Shown here: in pieces, positions 8,571 through 15,677 of the stretch
How positions within the stretch are numbered: the stretch's first letter is position 1
Layout: each line of letters opens with the position of its first letter
From: Pelagibacterium flavum
Lineage (GTDB): Bacteria > Pseudomonadota > Alphaproteobacteria > Rhizobiales > Devosiaceae
NCBI RefSeq assembly: GCF_025854335.1
Contig: NZ_CP107716.1
Coordinates: 1,667,001-1,731,000, forward strand
DNA length: 64,000 nt
Direction of reading: 5' to 3'
The notes under the pieces: generated by a model
Told to the model about the DNA's origin: nothing
Seen by the model: only the letters and a program-made list of their open reading frames with translations
Database searches by the model: none
Position numbers and translations under genes: made by a program

Positions 8571-8600
8571 AAAAGGGCGGGCCTTCTGGCCCGCCCTTTT
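8571..8600 (-). terminator. Bidirectional-looking terminator of flagellin gene 1
   Basis: AAAAGGGCGGGCC, a 4-nt loop, GGCCCGCCCTTTT. This perfect 13-bp stem with A/T tracts on both sides lies 39 bp past the flagellin stop and before flbT. Confidence 0.88.
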
Positions 8601-8638
8601 CCGAAAGATGTACTCCCGTTCTGGGAGGATCAGATTTC

Positions 8639-10189
8639 TTAGAACAGACGCAGGACGGCCTGATCAGCCTGCGAAGCCATCGACAGAGCGGTCGAGGACA
8701 GCTGCTGGCGGGTCTGCAGGGCCAGAAGGTTGGCGGCTTCCTCATTGGCATCGGCCAGGGTGAGGTTGGACGCGCCGGTTTCCAGCGTGTTGATCATGTT
8801 CTTGGTGAAGTCCTGACGGTTTTCGACGATCGAGAGGTTCGAACCGAAGGTCGAGGACTGCGACCGGACTTCGTTGATCGCGGACTTTACGTCTGCGAGC
8901 ACGGAGTCGATGTTGGCGTCGCTGTCGAGGTCAGAGGCTTCAAGCGTGGTCGGAACGCCCAGATTGCCCGAGTTGATGGTCTCGCCACCTTCGGTCTGGA
9001 TGTTGATTTCCGACGTGCCGGTCTCGTTGAACGTGATCTGCAGGTTGTCGCCGCGCAGCAGGTTGATACCGTTGAACGAGGCGTCGTCTGCGATCTTGTC
9101 GAGCTGGTCGCGCAGTTCGTTGAACTGGTCGGCCAGACCCGCACGAACGGAGTTGCCTTCGATCGAGTTCGCACCGGTGGACGTGCCATCAATGGCACCG
9201 GCGGACGAAACACCATCAACATCGAGTTCCTGGGTCGACTGGTTCTCGATGCGCAGCTTGCCGTTGTCGTTCGAAGCGCGGATCGCGCCCGAGAGAGACG
9301 AGTTGTTGTTGATTTCGGAAACGAGCGTATCAACGGATTTGGCAACGCCTGCGGTGGCGCTGTCGACAGCGGCGCCAAGGCCGGAGTCACTTGCACCCGC
9401 AAGAGTTTCGGCAACGGCACTGACCGTAATGGCTGCGTCTGCCGTGTCAGCACCGGTTTCACTGGTCAGTACCAGTTCGCCGCCACTGGTGGATGCATCG
9501 ATCGCAATACCTTCGGCATCGAAGCCGGCGTTGAGAACGCTGGCAAACTCATCGGCGGTAACGGCTTCGACGTCGGCCACGTCAACTTCGACCGCGGTAC
9601 CGCCATCGATCGAAATCGAGAGCGTGTCAGCGTCGGTCGCGGAGATGGCAACGCTGTTGGTCGTGCCGCTGCCGTTGAGTTCGACATCAAAAGCGACGGT
9701 GCCAGCATAGCTGTCGTCGGCGGCGCTGTCGAAGTCGAGGGCAGAGAAGCCCGAACCGGTCGAAATACCAAAGGACTCTGTCAGCGCGACATCGACTGCA
9801 GTATCGCCAACGGCACCGCCGGAGAACGAAATGTCGCCCGAGGTCAGGCTGTCGTCGACCGTGTAGGAGGCGGTCTCGAAAGACTTGTCCTGACGGGCCT
9901 GACGCAGCGTCGACTGCATGGATTCCAGCGTCTTGGTGATCGAGGACAGGCCGTTATCGGCAGCCTCGAGCGTCTGGATACCATTGGCCATGGAGTCCAG
10001 CAGCGAGTTCATGTCGCCGGCGCGCGAGTTCAGAGAAGAGGCAGTGAAGAAGTTGGTCGGGTTGTCCAGGGCCGAATTGACCTTCTTGCCGGTGGCAAGC
10101 TTGGTCTGGGTTGCCGACATCATGTCAGCAGTGTTCTGGAGGGAGAGCAGGTTCGAGCGAACCGCCTTCGAGAGCGTGACGTCAGACAT
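8639..10189 (-). CDS. Flagellin 1
   Basis: 516 residues. The N-terminal D0/D1 region (LSKAVRSNLLSLQNTADMMS, then LATGKKVNSALDNPTNFF) and C-terminal region (ANLLALQTRQQLSSTALSMA) are typical alphaproteobacterial flagellin. The middle is Ala/Thr/Asp-rich and probably surface exposed. It is paralogous to the next gene. AAGGGGA lies eight bases before the ATG. I found no strictly spaced sigma-54 promoter, so its promoter class is unresolved. Confidence 0.95.
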   Translation of the reverse strand: MSDVTLSKAVRSNLLSLQNTADMMSATQTKLATGKKVNSALDNPTNFFTASSLNSRAGDMNSLLDSMANGIQTLEAADNGLSSITKTLESMQSTLRQARQDKSFETASYTVDDSLTSGDISFSGGAVGDTAVDVALTESFGISTGSGFSALDFDSAADDSYAGTVAFDVELNGSGTTNSVAISATDADTLSISIDGGTAVEVDVADVEAVTADEFASVLNAGFDAEGIAIDASTSGGELVLTSETGADTADAAITVSAVAETLAGASDSGLGAAVDSATAGVAKSVDTLVSEINNNSSLSGAIRASNDNGKLRIENQSTQELDVDGVSSAGAIDGTSTGANSIEGNSVRAGLADQFNELRDQLDKIADDASFNGINLLRGDNLQITFNETGTSEINIQTEGGETINSGNLGVPTTLEASDLDSDANIDSVLADVKSAINEVRSQSSTFGSNLSIVENRQDFTKNMINTLETGASNLTLADANEEAANLLALQTRQQLSSTALSMASQADQAVLRLF

Positions 10190-10314
10190 ATAGAAATCCC
10201 CTTCTAGGATTTATGCAATTTATAGCGCCTCTTCCTGAGACGGCTGGCCCGACACTGTGCGATATCTTCTAAAGATTGGTTAAGGCGTTCCCCCTCATCG
10301 GAAATATCGCGCAA

Positions 10315-10340
10315 TAAAAAAGGCGGGCCGGAGCCCGCCT
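10315..10340 (-). terminator. Terminator of flagellin gene 2
   Basis: On the minus strand AGGCGGGC, a 4-nt loop, GCCCGCCT is followed by a run of six T. It lies 26 bp past the stop of the second flagellin gene and shows that the two genes are separate transcripts. Confidence 0.88.
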
Positions 10341-10365
10341 GGTTTCATCTTCTTTGACGTACCAT

Positions 10366-11886
10366 TTAGCCGAACAGGCGCAGGACGGCCTGATCGGCCT
10401 GGCTGGCGAGGCTGAGCGCGGTCTGGGAGAGCTGCTGGCGGGTCTGCAACGCCAGAAGGTTGGCGCCTTCCTCGTTGGTGTCGGCGAGAGTGAGATTGGC
10501 CGCCCCGGTTTCCAGCGTATTGATCATACGCTTGGTGAAATCCTCGCGGTTCTGGACCACCGAAAGGGTCGAACCGAGATCGGATGCCTGCGCGCGCACC
10601 TCATTGAGCGCGTTCTGCAGGTTTGCGAGCTGGGCGTCGATGTCGGCGTTGAGGTCGAGATCTTCGGCGGAGAGTTCGTCCAGGCCGAGATTGGCCACGT
10701 TGATCGCCCGTGCCTCGCCTTTGGCGTTTTTGGCCTGGATTTCGATGCTCGATGTGCCCGATTCGTTGAACACGATCTTGAGCTGGTCGCCGCGCAGCAG
10801 GTTGACGCCGTTAAAGGACGCGTCCTCGGACAGCCGGTCGAGTTCGGTGCGGGTTTCGTTGAACTGGCGGGCGAGGCTGGCGCGAACGTCGTTGCCCTCG
10901 ATTTCGGACTGGCCGATGCCGCCTGTCATTTCGCCGTCGGTCAGACCTGTCAGGGTCAGTGCGCCGGTCGACTGGTTCTCGATGCGCAGCTTGCCGTTGT
11001 CGTTGGACGCGCGGACGGCACCCGTCAGGTTGGCGTCGGCGTTGATGGCGGTGACGAGTGCGTCGACGGTCCGGGCGGTGATGTTGATGTCCGTGCCCGT
11101 TGCGTCGGCAATGCCTGAACCGGCCGCGCCATTTGTGACGGTAAAGTTGGAAATCTCGATATCGGCTTCGCTCGTGCCCGCAGAGGCGTCGGTGGTAAAG
11201 ACCAGGTCGCCACCATTGACGGTTGCGGTCGCGGCAACTCCGGCATTGTCGAGCTTGGCGTTGAGAATGGCGGCCATTTCATCTGCGGTGACCGCGGCGG
11301 GATCGGCCACGCCCGCGGTTACCGCATCGGCATGGGTGATTGTGATCGTCTCGGCTGTGCCGCCGTGAACGCCGATGTCGAAACTGATCTCGCCGTCATT
11401 GGCGCCACCGTTGGTGAAATCGATGTCGGTATAGGTGCCGGCCTGGATTTCGGACTGCGCGGCGGTGAGGTCAACGTCGAAATCGGTACCGTCGGCCAGT
11501 GCTCCGCCCGCGAAGTTGAGCACTTCGGTGCCAACCGGCGCGTCGGCGACATTGACAGTATAGCTTTCGGTCTTGAACGAATTGTCCTGCCGGGCCTGAC
11601 GCAGCGTGGACTGCATCGACTCGATCGCCTTGGTGATGGCGGTGAGGCCATTGTCCGCTGCCTCGATGGTGCGGATGCCGTTGCTCATGGCGTCGAGCAG
11701 GGTGCCAATGTCGGCGGCCCGCCCGTTCAGCGATGCGGCAGTAAAGAAGTTGGTGGGATTGTCGAGGGCCGAATTGACCTTCTTGCCCGTGGCCAGGCGC
11801 TCCTGGGTCGAATCCATGAGCTTGGCGGTATTCTGAAGGTGCAGAAGGTTGGAGCGTACCGCTTTCGATAGCGTCACATCAGACAT
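10366..11886 (-). CDS. Flagellin 2
   Basis: 506 residues from MSDVTLSK at 11886. The first ~75 and last ~150 residues closely resemble flagellin 1, and the central domain differs. This supports an old tandem duplication giving a two-flagellin filament. The frame is open to 11925, but conservation with flagellin 1 fixes the start at 11886. Confidence 0.95.
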   Translation of the reverse strand: MSDVTLSKAVRSNLLHLQNTAKLMDSTQERLATGKKVNSALDNPTNFFTAASLNGRAADIGTLLDAMSNGIRTIEAADNGLTAITKAIESMQSTLRQARQDNSFKTESYTVNVADAPVGTEVLNFAGGALADGTDFDVDLTAAQSEIQAGTYTDIDFTNGGANDGEISFDIGVHGGTAETITITHADAVTAGVADPAAVTADEMAAILNAKLDNAGVAATATVNGGDLVFTTDASAGTSEADIEISNFTVTNGAAGSGIADATGTDINITARTVDALVTAINADANLTGAVRASNDNGKLRIENQSTGALTLTGLTDGEMTGGIGQSEIEGNDVRASLARQFNETRTELDRLSEDASFNGVNLLRGDQLKIVFNESGTSSIEIQAKNAKGEARAINVANLGLDELSAEDLDLNADIDAQLANLQNALNEVRAQASDLGSTLSVVQNREDFTKRMINTLETGAANLTLADTNEEGANLLALQTRQQLSQTALSLASQADQAVLRLFG

Positions 11887-12002
11887 GGCCAAAACCCCCG
11901 TGTCGATTGGTATGAACAGAATCACTCCCTGTTAGGAGCGCGTTAACCATAGAGTGCTTCGCCAAGTGCTACCGAATAGTTAACAAAGTCTGATCATCAA
12001 GG

Positions 12003-12014
12003 GGTAAATTTACC
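12003..12014. promoter_or_regulatory. AT-centred palindrome upstream of flagellin 2
   Basis: GGTAAATTTACC is a perfect 12-bp palindrome about 117 bp upstream of the flagellin 2 start and at the 3' edge of the small hypothetical gene. It resembles the degenerate dyads near flgE but not the strict GGCA-N5-TGCCGG pattern. A binding role is speculative. Confidence 0.3.
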
Positions 12015-12021
12015 TTTTGCC

Positions 12022-12372
12022 CTACACGGAGCGGTCGCGCAGCGTCAGGCTCGATCGCGGCGGTTCCCAGGGAGCAGAGCGCACGATCAGGGCAGCGCCC
12101 GAAGTCGTCTCGGTGTTGACGAGGGTGGATGCGATCAGGCTGGTATCGAGCAGTGTCGCTGCGGAGACGTTGCCATCAAGTACTTGATCTTCATCGGAAT
12201 TCTGGCGCCGCTGGCGGTTGGGGGCGGGGCGTTTGGGAAGGGGCTGGCCGAGGCTCGCTCCGGCGGAATCGCGGACGCGATGGGGCGGGGGTGCCGCCGG
12301 TCGTTCGACCGGTCGCGCCATGGCTGCAGCGATCCCGAGCGGGCCCTGCTGCGGTGGAATGAACCCCGTCAC
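12022..12372 (-). CDS. Hypothetical protein in the flagellar cluster
   Basis: 116 residues with a GTG start and no strong ribosome site. The N-terminal half is Pro/Arg/Gln-rich and probably disordered. The C-terminal half (AATLLDTSLIASTLVNTETT, then LTLRDRSV) looks folded. I do not recognise a family. Two FlbD-like dyads lie within 60 bp upstream, which argues for an expressed gene under flagellar control, but it could be a chance frame. Confidence 0.45.
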   Translation of the reverse strand: MTGFIPPQQGPLGIAAAMARPVERPAAPPPHRVRDSAGASLGQPLPKRPAPNRQRRQNSDEDQVLDGNVSAATLLDTSLIASTLVNTETTSGAALIVRSAPWEPPRSSLTLRDRSV

Positions 12373-12398
12373 CTGTTAACCATTTCCCTGGCCGATGC

Positions 12399-12413
12399 GG
12401 CAAAATCTGCCGG
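12399..12413. promoter_or_regulatory. FlbD/ftr-like dyad, copy identical to 14609-14623
   Basis: GGCA-AAATC-TGCCGG. The 15-mer is identical to the one in the flgI/fliX region, 2.2 kb away. It is in tandem with the copy at 12413-12427, 14 bp apart. Confidence 0.55.
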
Positions 12414-12427
12414 GCATAATGTGCCGC
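12413..12427. promoter_or_regulatory. FlbD/ftr-like dyad, tandem partner
   Basis: GGCA-TAATG-TGCCGC. It directly follows the preceding dyad. The pair lies between the flgN-like gene and the small hypothetical gene, about 0.5 kb upstream of flagellin 2. No correctly spaced sigma-54 promoter was seen close by. Confidence 0.5.
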
Positions 12428-12491
12428 AAAGGCTGTCGGGCGGGTTAGGCGGGGTGGTTGTGTTTTAAGAAAATTGTCTCAATCGGGAAAA

Positions 12492-12959
12492 TCACAGCGC
12501 CCGGTTGATCGAAATGCCCTTCATGGATTCTGTCGAAGGCTTGGGCGATTGGCCGGCTGCGCCATAAGTCTTGGGCTTAGCCGCGTTGCCGGCGGCGCGG
12601 GCGACGTCCGAGAGAAGGTTTTCGGTTACAGTGCGGGCCGTGGCCAGAACACGCAGATTTTCAGCCATCTGGGTGGCGAGCGCCTCATGGCCGCGGCGCA
12701 GGGCGTCTATGCGGGTGGGGGCTTCGGCCTTCAGGCGCGGCGCGGCGCGCTGGATAGCGCGGGCCAGCGTCACGTAATCCTGGGCCAGCTGGGTTTTTTC
12801 ACCCGTCAGCGCCGTGGCTTCGCGCATGTGACCGGCCCGCAGATAGGTGGTTTCGCGGTTCATCACCTCGACCAGCGCGCCGAGCGCGGTTTCGGCGCGA
12901 GCGCAAAGGGTTTCCGCATCCAGGGATTCAAGCGCTATGAGGCGTTCTGCGGCGGTCAT
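12492..12959 (-). CDS. FlgN-type flagellar export chaperone (FlbY-like)
   Basis: 155 residues, almost entirely helical: two long helices around residues 1-60 and 65-120, then a disordered tail. Size, composition and position after flgI-flgJ match the FlgN/FlbY chaperones that keep FlgK and FlgL export-competent. The start overlaps the flgJ stop by one base (TAATG). Sequence identity in this family is low, so the call leans on context. Confidence 0.65.
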   Translation of the reverse strand: MTAAERLIALESLDAETLCARAETALGALVEVMNRETTYLRAGHMREATALTGEKTQLAQDYVTLARAIQRAAPRLKAEAPTRIDALRRGHEALATQMAENLRVLATARTVTENLLSDVARAAGNAAKPKTYGAAGQSPKPSTESMKGISINRAL

Positions 12960-13273
12960 TATCGGTAAGCTCCCATGGATGACAGTTGAGGCGCGGTGCT
13001 TTGTGCTGCCTGCATTTCGATAAGGGCGGCGACCATCTGGTCGGCAATGCCGATGCCACCCGCCTGGGCCATTTCGGCCGCGTATTGTTCGCTCATCATG
13101 CCGCGCCAGGTTTCCTCGGCGTAACCGCCGCCGAACATGGAGTCGGTTTCCAGTCCCTTGAACATTTCCGAGACCAGGGTGTTGAGAAACACGCCTTCGA
13201 GCTCGCTGGCCTTTTCGCGCAGATTGGCGTAGCCGGGCAGGGACTGGTAGGCAGAGTTGAGGGCGATGGCCAT
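12959..13273 (-). CDS. flgJ: Rod-binding protein, FlgJ N-terminal domain type
   Basis: 104 residues. The sequence ASELEGVFLNTLVSEMFKGL is the rod-binding FlgJ N-terminal domain that caps the growing rod. The muramidase domain of enterobacterial FlgJ is absent, as is usual in alphaproteobacteria (CheL-type). It is coupled to flgI by TGATG and to the flgN-like gene by TAATG. Confidence 0.88.
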   Translation of the reverse strand: MAIALNSAYQSLPGYANLREKASELEGVFLNTLVSEMFKGLETDSMFGGGYAEETWRGMMSEQYAAEMAQAGGIGIADQMVAALIEMQAAQSTAPQLSSMGAYR

Positions 13274-14397
13274 CAGATCACCTCGATTTCAGCTTGCAGG
13301 GCGCCAGAAGCCTTTATCGCCTGCAGGATGGCGATCAGATCGCGCGGCGAGATGCCCAGTGTATTGAGTCCGTCGACAAGCTGCTGCAGCGAGATCGATT
13401 CCGGGACCACCGCAAGCTGGGTCCCGTCTTCATTGACATTGATCTGAGTGCGCGGCTCGACGGCGGTTTCTCCGTCCGTAAACGGATTGGGCTGCACCAC
13501 ATTTGGGTTTTCGGCGATTGAAATGGTCAGATTGGCATGGGCGATGGCGACCGAGGAAACCCGAACGTCACGACCGATGACGATGATGCCGGAGTTTTCG
13601 TTGATGACGATGCGGGCGGCCTGATCGGTCTGGATCACCAATTGCTCGATATCGGTCAGAAGATCGACGATGTTGCCGTTGAAATTGTTGGGCAGGGACA
13701 GCCGGACATTGGCCGGGTCGGTCGGGATGGCGACCGGCAGGCCGATCAGATCGTTGATGGCCAGCGCGATGCGGCGCGAGGTGGTGAGGTCGGGATTGCG
13801 CAGCGAGAGGCGAACCGAGTGCTGGGCGCCGAGCGCGAAGTTGATCTCGCGCTCGATCAGCCCGCCCGATGAGACCATGCCGGTGGTTGGGACGCCCGAG
13901 ATCACCGTCGCGGCCTCGCCCTCGGCGGAAAAGCCGTTGATGAGAACCGGGCCCTGGGCGATGGCATATGCCTCGCCATCGGCGCCAAGCAGGGGGGTGA
14001 CCAGAAGGGTGCCGCCCTGCAGGGACGAGGCGTCGCCCATGGCGGCCACCGAAACGTCGATGCGAGAGCCTTGCGTGGAAAAGGGCGGCAGATTGGCGGT
14101 GACCATGACGGCGGCAACATTTGCCGTGCGCAGGGTTTCGCCACGGGTGTTCACCCCCATGCGCTCGAGCATGGCGATCAGCGACTGGCGCGTAAAGGGC
14201 GAGTTGTTGAGGCTGTCGCCGGTGCCGTTGAGGCCGACCACGAGCCCGTAGCCGATCAGCTGGTTGTCGCGGACACCTTCGATTTCGACGATATCCTTGA
14301 TGCGGGCCGGCGCGGAGCTGGCCGGAATCGTCCCCGTCAGCGCCAGCGCTGCGCTAAGGGCGATTGCCAATGTCGTGCGAAGCAGTCCTGTTTTCAT
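13273..14397 (-). CDS. flgI: Flagellar P-ring protein FlgI
   Basis: 374 residues from the ATG at 14397. A signal peptide (residues 1-28, ending ASSAPA) precedes RIKDIVEIEGVRDNQLIGYG, the FlgI hallmark. The C-terminus (GISPRDLIAILQAIKASGAL) is also conserved. FlgI polymerises in the periplasm as the P ring around the rod. First gene of flgI-flgJ-flgN-like, read from the sigma-54 promoter at 14473-14488. Confidence 0.96.
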   Translation of the reverse strand: MKTGLLRTTLAIALSAALALTGTIPASSAPARIKDIVEIEGVRDNQLIGYGLVVGLNGTGDSLNNSPFTRQSLIAMLERMGVNTRGETLRTANVAAVMVTANLPPFSTQGSRIDVSVAAMGDASSLQGGTLLVTPLLGADGEAYAIAQGPVLINGFSAEGEAATVISGVPTTGMVSSGGLIEREINFALGAQHSVRLSLRNPDLTTSRRIALAINDLIGLPVAIPTDPANVRLSLPNNFNGNIVDLLTDIEQLVIQTDQAARIVINENSGIIVIGRDVRVSSVAIAHANLTISIAENPNVVQPNPFTDGETAVEPRTQINVNEDGTQLAVVPESISLQQLVDGLNTLGISPRDLIAILQAIKASGALQAEIEVI

Positions 14398-14472
14398 TTT
14401 GTATCCGATTCCCCGTTTCCGGGCGGCGTGCCGTCGTCCCCACGATGACGCGCCGCAATTCACAGACGATAT

Positions 14473-14488
14473 AGCGAAAAGCGTGCCA
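14473..14488 (-). promoter_or_regulatory. Sigma-54 promoter of the flgI operon
   Basis: On the minus strand TGGCAC-N5-TCGCT. GG and GC are exactly 10 bp apart. The -24 element is perfect and the -12 has one change (TCGC for TTGC). The expected start near 14462 gives a leader of about 65 nt before flgI. Confidence 0.78.
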
Positions 14489-14566
14489 AACCGGGGCGAG
14501 TCCGCTTAATCCATTGTTTTTGCGTAGTTTTAATAAAACCTACGCAGTGCGGACGATGCGTGGATG

Positions 14567-14581
14567 GGCAGGCTTTGCCGG
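14567..14581. promoter_or_regulatory. FlbD/ftr-like dyad, flgI/fliX region, site 1
   Basis: GGCA-GGCTT-TGCCGG. It lies 105-119 bp upstream of the expected flgI transcription start, a typical enhancer position for a sigma-54 activator. Confidence 0.6.
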
Positions 14582-14585
14582 GTCG

Positions 14586-14600
14586 TTAAGGGTAAATTAA
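14586..14600 (+). promoter_or_regulatory. CtrA box upstream of fliX
   Basis: A perfect TTAA-N7-TTAA (N7 = GGGTAAA), 61-75 bp before the fliX ATG. This is the CtrA recognition pattern, and fliX is a CtrA-controlled early gene in Caulobacter. It sits between the two FlbD-like dyads. Confidence 0.75.
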
Positions 14601-14608
14601 CTCCTCTG

Positions 14609-14623
14609 GGCAAAATCTGCCGG
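14609..14623. promoter_or_regulatory. FlbD/ftr-like dyad, flgI/fliX region, site 2
   Basis: GGCA-AAATC-TGCCGG. It is centred 42 bp (four helical turns) from site 1. It lies 9-23 bp past the CtrA box, where bound protein could repress fliX while activating flgI in the other direction. Confidence 0.6.
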
Positions 14624-14660
14624 CTAGCAATCGATTAACCACGAGCCAATCGGGCCAGAT

Positions 14661-15077
14661 ATGCGGATCGACGGAACAGGGCGGATCATCACCACGAACC
14701 GGCCGGGCACTGCCGCGACATCGTCGGGGCCGGCGTTTCAGATTGAATCGGGACAGGGATCGGCCCGCAGCGCCCAGACCTCGGCGCCCATCGCGGCGGG
14801 TGGCATTGACGCGTTGCTGGCGCTTCAGGCGGCGGACGATGCGACTACCGGACGCCGCAAGGCGGTCAAGCGTGCCAATTCCCTGCTCGATATGCTCGAG
14901 GATATCCAGGCCGACCTTTTGATCGGGCAGGTGGGCGAAGGGCGGCTCAACCGCGCCGTCGCGCTGTTGCAGCAGGCCAAATCACAGATTGAGCCGGCTC
15001 TGGAAGACATCGTGGCCGATATCGAATTGCGGGTGCGGGTCGAACTGGCCAAGCTGGGACGATACCCGGCGCTGTGA
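14661..15077 (+). CDS. fliX: Flagellar assembly regulator FliX
   Basis: 138 residues. The N-terminus MRIDGTGRI and the C-terminal helices (SLLDMLEDIQADLLIGQVGE, ending ELAKLGRYPAL) match class II FliX. In Caulobacter FliX binds FlbD and couples basal-body completion to sigma-54-dependent late transcription. Its presence supports the reading of the GGCA-N5-TGCCGG sites as FlbD sites. It is divergent from flgI, and no clear ribosome site precedes the ATG. Confidence 0.9.
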   Translation: MRIDGTGRIITTNRPGTAATSSGPAFQIESGQGSARSAQTSAPIAAGGIDALLALQAADDATTGRRKAVKRANSLLDMLEDIQADLLIGQVGEGRLNRAVALLQQAKSQIEPALEDIVADIELRVRVELAKLGRYPAL

Positions 15078-15126
15078 CCCGTTTGCGGCACCTCACGGTG
15101 TTGTTAACACCCCGGCAACTTTCCAT

Positions 15127-15155
15127 TTGCTCGAAAAGTTTGACCCCACTATATA
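15127..15155 (+). promoter_or_regulatory. Possible sigma-70 promoter of dksA
   Basis: TTGCTC and TATATA are 17 bp apart. The -10 is strong and the -35 weak. It lies 37 bp before the dksA start and after the fliX stop. Confidence 0.45.
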
Positions 15156-15191
15156 AGCGGCGACCTGTTGCCAAGGGGAGTGAGTCTTACG

Positions 15192-15611
15192 ATGTCGGTC
15201 GAGGCCCTTGCAGACGATTACCGTCCCTCCGAGGACGAAGAGTTTATGAACGCGCGCCAGCGCGAATACTTTCGGAAAAAGCTCAACGCCTGGAAGGACG
15301 AGATCCTTCGCGAGAGCCGCGAAACGCTCGAAAACCTGCAGGAAGAAAGCACCAATCACCCTGATATGGCCGACCGGGCGTCTTCGGAAAGCGACAGGGC
15401 GCTTGAGTTGCGCACCCGGGACCGCCAGCGCAAGCTGATCGCCAAGATCGATGCCGCGCTCAAGCGGATCGAAGAGGGATCCTACGGCTTTTGCGAAGAA
15501 ACCGGTGAGCCCATCGGGCTGGCCCGTCTCGATGCCAGACCGATTGCGACCCTGAGCCTTGAAGCGCAGGAAATGCACGAGCGGCGCGAGAAGGTCTATC
15601 GCGACGACTGA
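15192..15611 (+). CDS. dksA: RNA polymerase-binding factor DksA, one-cysteine type
   Basis: 139 residues from the ATG at 15192; a TTG at 15168 is possible, but the AGGGGAG at about 15174-15180 suits the ATG. Long coiled coil (residues 20-95) with the tip motif DMADRA at 58-63. The C-terminal globular part keeps one of the four zinc ligands: Cys101, then Thr104, Ser122 and Ala125. This C-T-S-A arrangement is known from Rhodobacter DksA and Pseudomonas DksA2, which work without bound zinc. It modulates transcription together with ppGpp. Confidence 0.93.
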   Translation: MSVEALADDYRPSEDEEFMNARQREYFRKKLNAWKDEILRESRETLENLQEESTNHPDMADRASSESDRALELRTRDRQRKLIAKIDAALKRIEEGSYGFCEETGEPIGLARLDARPIATLSLEAQEMHERREKVYRDD

Positions 15612-15640
15612 TTGTCGAACCTTTAGAATCGTTTGCGGCG

Positions 15641-15667
15641 GCCCGTTGAAGGAATACTTCAGCGGGC
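15641..15667. terminator. Terminator-like hairpin between dksA and the ABC-F gene
   Basis: GCCCGTTGAAG, a 5-nt loop, CTTCAGCGGGC followed by TGTTTG. The stem is 11 bp including one G-T pair. It sits between two convergent genes and could serve both. Confidence 0.55.
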
Positions 15668-15677
15668 TGTTTGCCGT

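Noticed and set aside
8549..10207. 552-codon open frame antisense to flagellin 1
   Set aside because: Shadow of a stop-poor, repetitive flagellin gene. A similar antisense frame opposes flagellin 2.
10213..10230. Sigma-54-like sequence upstream of flagellin 1 (AGGCGC ... TTGCAT)
   Set aside because: GG and GC are 11 bp apart rather than the required 10. A similar off-by-one match occurs at 11955-11972 upstream of flagellin 2, so I do not call either a promoter.
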